A stretch of DNA of 64,000 nt from Todiramphus chloris collaris (taxonomy: Eukaryota > Chordata > Aves > Coraciiformes > Alcedinidae). The notes below the pieces were generated by a model. It was not told where the DNA came from, did no database searches, and saw only the letters and a program-made list of their open reading frames with translations. Positions 58,401-64,000 of the stretch are shown in pieces; position 1 is the first letter of the stretch, and each line of letters begins with the position of its first letter. The stretch is taken from the NCBI GenBank assembly GCA_025345505.1, contig JANVCC010000049.1, positions 8,991,119-9,055,118 on the forward strand. The letters are read 5' to 3'. A program made the position numbers and the translations under genes.

Positions 58401-61400
58401 TTCTGTCTCTTCAAGTTGGGGTTTTTTTCTTTTGTTTTGTTTTTTCCTGCCTCTAGGCTGACTAATTCATCCAGCTTTATGTCCCTGGACGATTTGCCTT
58501 GACATTAGATTTAAATTATCTGGTCAGTGCAGAAAAGAGAAAATGTGTTTGCTGTTTATGACATTCCTTAACGGCTTCTTGTCCTTTTGGGAACTGGCAG
58601 ATAGGATGATTAATCATCAGTTTGGGATTCATCCTGCCACTGTAACGGACCTTAGACCCTTTTTCTTAAAAGCAAATTAACAATGGTCATGTAAGCAGCA
58701 GCAGCATGGCTGCTGTGGGAAAACAAGAAGAAATTTTCAGCAAAGCTGATTTATGTTGGAAAAGAGAGAAAGCCTCTCAAAGAGGATGGCTGGAGCAGAC
58801 TGCACTTATGTGGAAGCGGTGGAGAACTTTCAGAGATAGCATTGGGTAAGCATTGCTGGAGGAAGGAGTGTGTGTGGTGTGTGTAGTTCCTGCTTCTGTA
58901 CGCTGGGTTGTCACGTGTGATCTGATGTCCCTTGCAGCTCCATGTCTCTGTGACCGCGGTCACATTACTGATCCTGGCATTCAAATTTGATATTCCAGGA
59001 ATTAGCCCAGACTTGACAAGTGCCCTATGTCTAATCTCAGTAATGCAGATGTATTTTTTAATAGGTTAGAAGAAAGATTTTAACTTCAGGGCCTGTCCAG
59101 TGTTGGGCTCTGGTTAGAAGTACTTTGGAGTCCATCTGTGTTCCTTTCCTTTCAACTAAACCATTTCTCTGTTAGCTGTCAGCACCGTCTCTCAGGCCAT
59201 CCAAATTGTTTCATCTTGGGTCTCAATAATTTAGAAAGGTTTTATAAATGTACCCCATAACCCTTGGGACAGTCATGATGTAGGAATGTTTCCTGTTCGT
59301 TGAAACATGTCTGTCTCTTAGCTACCACCATCTGCCACAAGGCCCTGGAAGAGGAACCATGAGAGAGGGAATACCTTTGATCACTACAAAAGTACCAAGC
59401 TCCCAGCTTCAGATGGATGCTGCTCTGTTTGACCTCCACGTTATGCTATGAAGAATGGCTTTGACACAGCTTTAGCTCAGCTTCGAGTTTTTTACCTGGA
59501 ATTTGGCAGACCTTGGTAGGAAGTGTGATAAGGGTCTTTTGTGGAAGAATAAAAGGAAAAGAAGGGAGTGGGGGAAGAGAAGCATGTTAACAAAACTCAG
59601 GATCAAGATCCATATGGTGAGATGGGTCTGATCCGTTGGCCTGCAGGCACCTGGAGAACATGTGCATTTCTTTGCCTAGATGTAATCAAAGCTTACTCAA
59701 CCAGAGCTAGTTGTCAAGCCAAGAGAGAAACGACATCTGTCATGTTAATAAGCAATATAGTTCCTTAGAACTCCATCCTTTTCACTAGGATTCAGTCTCT
59801 TCACCCAGCACTGCAGACTCAGTTTGGCAGTTTCCTTAGGTGAAATCTTTGGCTGTAGGATCTTTCCTGATGATGCTCAGCAAAGATTTTCACCATCCTG
59901 GCCTTTAATTCCCTTCTGAAGAGTTGCTGCTGCTTCTGGTCTTTTAAGTCTCTGTTGCCAGAGCTGCATGAACAGAAGAGCAGGCACTGCCCACCTGTCA
60001 TTCAGATCTCTGTGGCGTGGTACATGGGGTCTATGTCTTTTCCCTTTGGGTATAACCTAGGAAAGATCCGGGCTTGACTCATGGAGAGCCTTAGGGAGGG
60101 GGTTTATTGATTTGACTTTCTGACAGTGCTTGCAAGGACAGAGAGCCTGGGTGGCTGGAGACCTCATCACAGGACTGCTGGACTCTAGGTAAGCTTACAG
60201 TACTTTCAGCTTGTTGATGTTGGGATGTGCAATTGGACCAGGAACAGACAAATTAAGGACAGAACACACAAGTGCTGTGCTTTGTACTACTGCACCGATG
60301 TAGCAAGATGCATCTCCCAGCTCGAAATGACTGAATACTAAGAGATGCCCCAGCCTTTGGAGGCATCAGCTCTCCTTTGACTCGATACATTCATGAGGCT
60401 TTCTCTTTCTGTGTAAACTGCTTTCTTCTGTCTTTGATGTGATCTGTTTGAATTAAACATCACTGAGTGCTTTTTATATAGCTGTGCCAAAAGCAGGGTG
60501 CAACTTGCATATTAAAAATGAGATCGTGTGTTCTGCAGAATACCAAAGGTGGGCTATTACTTAGTTTCTTGTGTAGCTTGTGCTATCATTTGCATTTGCT
60601 TACAGCAAACTGCCTTCTTCAGTGCCTGGAAATAGTTTTTTCATAGCATATAAAACCGGACAAAAAGAAGAAAAGCCAACAATACACATGGACACACGGT
60701 AGATCGCCTTACTGCTGTGCTGAGCTGCCCTTCCCTGCAGAGCCGTCTCTGCTTGTGGCTGGGCACAGCCAGCAGGAGAGGGAGCGTGGAGGCAAAGAAC
60801 TGCTTCATCCTGGCAGTGTTCAGAGTGGGGCTGCGCTCCGGCCCTGGAACTCCAACAAAGTTCTGCACAGGCTCAAAACAGAAGAGAAATGGGTGGAAAA
60901 AAATTTTCTTTCTGGACTTGGGTAGCGTGGTGTGAGTATATCTTAACAGGACTGCAGAGAGGGTTTTGTGCTTGCAGTTAATTTCACAGAATCACAGAAC
61001 GTTAAGGGTTGGAAGGGACCTCGAAAGATCATCTTGTCCAACCCCCCCACCCAAGCAGGACCACCTAGAGCAGGTCACACAGGAATGTGTCCAGGAGGGT
61101 TTTGAATATCTCCAGAGAAGGAGACTCCACAACCCCCCTGGGCAGCCCATTCCAGTGTCTGTCACCCTCACCATGAAGATTTTTGTTAATTTGTTAATGT
61201 TGTTAATTTGTCTGTTTGGTGTCTGGAATTGCAATTGTATTTGCAGACTTTCATGGATAATTGAGACTACTTGTGATTTCCTACTCTGTTATTACAGGTA
61301 GGTAAAAAGAGCCATTTACCTCAGCTGCTGAAGCTGAAATGAAAATACAGTCACAAGAATAAGATTTGATAGGACTCTGCTTCCCTGAGCATCAGAAGCT

Positions 61401-64000
61401 TACTGAAAAACCCCTAAAACCAACAGGGCAAGTCAGGTGATTGACTTTTAATTTGGCTTAGTGCTTAAACTCAGCTAAACCTATTTCCCTGATTAATATT
61501 ACAGCTGTTGATCCCGGCAGCTGAAATGGCACCGTGCTTCGTACCGTGTCGGGGTCCCTCTCTGCCCCCACACACCAGCCGGCAGGTTGTACTGAACTCA
61601 GGTCTGCTGGTTTTGCTGGGATTCCTGCCTGCTGGAGCCTGCACAGCCACCACACTGCTCCCAAACCCCTGTCGCCGTTTCTCTTGTAATTCTTACCAGC
61701 TGAACACCCAAGCGTGTGATCTGTGTAGCCAGCATCTAATCGTGTCGTCACCTGCACGTGCACCCCATGTGCCACTCACTGTCAGATGATGCAATTCTTG
61801 AAGCTTGCCTTCATTTCCAGTCTAATGTGCCCCTCCTCCCGGAGCGTTTGGGCACAGAAGCTCTCCCCTCCTGCTGCTCTCACCCAGTCTGGCAGACAAG
61901 TGTCTGTGGAGATGCTTTCAGTGAACAGTGTCGGTGATGTTGCATTTCTGTAAGTACAGCTCAGTGGGAATGTTTGCAAGATGAGGAGGCACCATGGTAG
62001 GATGTTCTTAGTTAGGAAAATGCTGCTGCATGATGTCACCTCCTGGTATCAAAACAAAATGCTGGTCAGAGAAGTCTTACCCTGCAGTTGGAAGCTAATG
62101 GGCAAAACCCACCTAAACACAAAGTAAAAAAAATGCAATCCTTTCCGTTTTCCCACCAATTGCTTATGTGTAATAAGTTTCAGCACAGTGACATGATGAT
62201 TGGCAAGCAAAATTTGATGGCAATGCAGATGTATCATTGTTTGTTACATTCAATAAGTAGAGCGGTTCTGGGGCAGAGATTTTTAGAAGGGCAGGACGTG
62301 GCGAGTCAACGACAACTGTTGAGATATGCTCAAGATACAGTGTGATTTGTAAAATCAGTGAAAAATGATAGTTGTTGTTAAAGGTTTAAAGGTGGGACCA
62401 AACGTTCCTGGAGCAACCCTAACAGGTATGTGCCTGAATCATTCCTGCCTTTTCCATCACGCTCCAGTATTTCTCCTGCCTTTTAAGAGTTTAAGAATCT
62501 TTCCCAGGACCTAACTCAGATCTGCTCTGCAATTTCCAGCAAGTTCTTTGTTTCTTCTTTTTTCAATCCAAACAAACTCAGTTCTTTCAGGCTTTGTTTT
62601 TTTGGAAATACCTTTTTGGGGGGCATATTGTAACTAGTTTAACTAGTACATAAGCTGAGACCCTAGCTGAGAGCAAAAACATTCCTTTTGGTGCAGAAGC
62701 AGGAGTGGTTTAGGTACCCTATTCTGGACAGAAATAGCCATTTTGCAGAATTGGTGCTGTGCCTTGGGTTTATTAACCAGCTAATGGTATTCCTCTCATG
62801 TGCCTAGTGCTGTTCAGAAGGACTTTAGCTGTGCCTGAGCCTGCTCCCACTGATCGCAGGCAAGCAACTGTGTTGCTTGCTGCCCTTGCAGTTGGGAGGA
62901 TTATGGCTGGGTGAGAACTGAATGCGAACGTTCTCCCAGAAGCTCTGGCTGAGGAAGAGGAGGTCTAACATAAATGTATGAAACAGATTGAAGTCCATCA
63001 AGGTGAGTCCCTGTCTCCAGCAGCTTCCAGTAGCAAACGTTTTGAGTGTGGGAAACAGTGTGAGTGCTTCTCCTTCTCAGCAATGAGCCATGTGTGGGTT
63101 CTTGACTTGCACTGTGGTGTCTCTGAAGGATCTCTCTTCCATGACTTCCTCACTGTCTTCTTTTCTTTTCCTCTAAACTGATTTTGAAGATAAACATGAC
63201 ACAGCACATGGTACAGAGATGTGGCTCCAGTGATGTGGGAGGAGCATGTTACATTTCTTCTCTGCCAGAATTTGCTCCCTCAGAGCCTTCTCTTCTCTCA
63301 GGACTGTCCCAGGGAGGGACTGCGCAGGTTTAGGGCATTTCCTTGCCCATCCTCAGGGCCCAAAGCAAGCCCTTTTGGAGGATGGTGGCTGAATGTGCTC
63401 TCTGCCTGGTGCTGGTGGCTCACCATTTTAGGAGGCTCCATGGAGCGTAACCACAGTGACTCAGGTCTCTGCCAGCCATCCTGCACACTGCTGCTTCTGG
63501 GGCCAACAGGGGAGCACATGAGCCAACACTAAAGACCAGCATGAAAATTCACCTTGAAAAAGGTAACAGGGTATGTGGGAGGAAGGAGGCTTCTTGTTTC
63601 TTGCTCTGCTCAGTCCAGCCTGACAAACACCAGAGTGTTTTAGACATTGAAGAAGACCCTGATTCAAGGCAATACTGTCCAAGGTTGGATGTACTCAGTG
63701 GACCAAAGCCCTTCCTGGGGCAGCTGGTGCGATGCGGGTGGTGGCAGCAGGGTCCAGAGTATGAAAAACCAAGGGATGAGCTGGCTGAGCAAAGAGCCCT
63801 GAAGCAGTACTCGCTCCAACACGCTGCTGCTCAGGCCTTGCTGTACCAGTAGCTGCTGCTCAGGGTCCCTTCCCTTCCTGCCAGTACATCTGCAGCCGCC
63901 CTTCACCTCATCTGTGCTTTCCTGAACCAGTGTCACATTATTCCTTGCTCCTGTGGGTGATGGTGCTCATGCCCAGATGGAGGGCAGCTCTGACTCAGGC
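55411..64000. other. Downstream flank of RAP2C, no gene recognised
   Basis: 8.6 kb without a recognisable exon on either strand. In human the next gene beyond RAP2C is FRMD7, and I looked for its FERM-domain N-terminus but did not find it, so it probably starts beyond the window. A GA-rich microrepeat followed by a G-run lies near 56.41 kb and a CpG-richer stretch near 57.0-57.2 kb. A CR1 fragment is listed separately. The best ORF (63541-63852, 103 codons) has no domain. Confidence 0.6.
60985..61187 (-). repeat. CR1 LINE 3'-end fragment, antisense orientation
   Basis: On the + strand it reads CACAGAATCACAGAAC, GGGTTGGAAGGGACCTCGAA, GATCATCTTGTCCAACCCCC, then CAGGTCACACAGGAATGTGT and GGCAGCCCATTCCAGTGTCT, the reverse complement of the avian CR1 3' end. 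The CR1 3' terminus is at the left. It is truncated and non-coding. Confidence 0.93.

Noticed and set aside
58000..64000. FRMD7 first exons downstream of RAP2C
   Set aside because: Expected from human gene order, but no FERM-domain start or matching exon was seen on either strand.

Overview
The window reads as a vertebrate nuclear contig, most likely from a bird. It has long introns, spliced exons with GT-AG borders, a CpG-island promoter, long AT-rich 3' UTRs, and two copies of the CR1 LINE 3' end typical of avian genomes. A run of ten N's inside a minisatellite shows a draft assembly. I saw no prokaryotic genes, CRISPR array or intact mobile element. The bird assignment is inference; the species cannot be read.

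Two protein-coding genes lie in tandem on the + strand. The first, from the left edge to about 32.7-33.0 kb, is the 3' two-thirds of a muscleblind-like splicing regulator, best matched to MBNL3. Eight exons are visible: a linker exon (7304-7504), the ZnF3/ZnF4 exon (8838-9074), a 54-nt nuclear-localisation exon (11474-11527), a 151-nt exon (16815-16965), a 36-nt exon (19226-19261), a 95-nt exon (21351-21445), a 74-nt stop-containing exon (22900-22973), and a terminal exon starting at 25555 or 25558 with a roughly 7-kb 3' UTR. Exons for ZnF1/ZnF2 and the start codon lie outside the window to the left.

From about 33.0 to 44.2 kb is intergenic DNA. It holds simple repeats, a duplicated octamer-containing element and an AT-rich block resembling a conserved noncoding element. 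A CpG island from about 44.26 to 46.26 kb is the promoter of the second gene, RAP2C, a small Ras-family GTPase. RAP2C has two coding exons (45939-46211 and 48098-48376) giving 183 residues, a probable short 5' UTR intron, two upstream ORFs, and a 3' UTR ending near 55.4 kb. From 55.4 to 64 kb I find no gene, only one antisense CR1 fragment.

MBNL3 followed by RAP2C matches human Xq26, and the same pairing exists for MBNL2/RAP2A and MBNL1/RAP2B. The most interesting signals are in MBNL3 splicing. Two alternative exons are preceded by very long stretches without any AG (187 and 280 nt) rich in YGCY muscleblind-binding motifs, the pattern expected of autoregulated exons with distant branch points. 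The terminal exon has a tandem CAGCAG acceptor and is open in two frames, so upstream exon choice sets the C-terminus.
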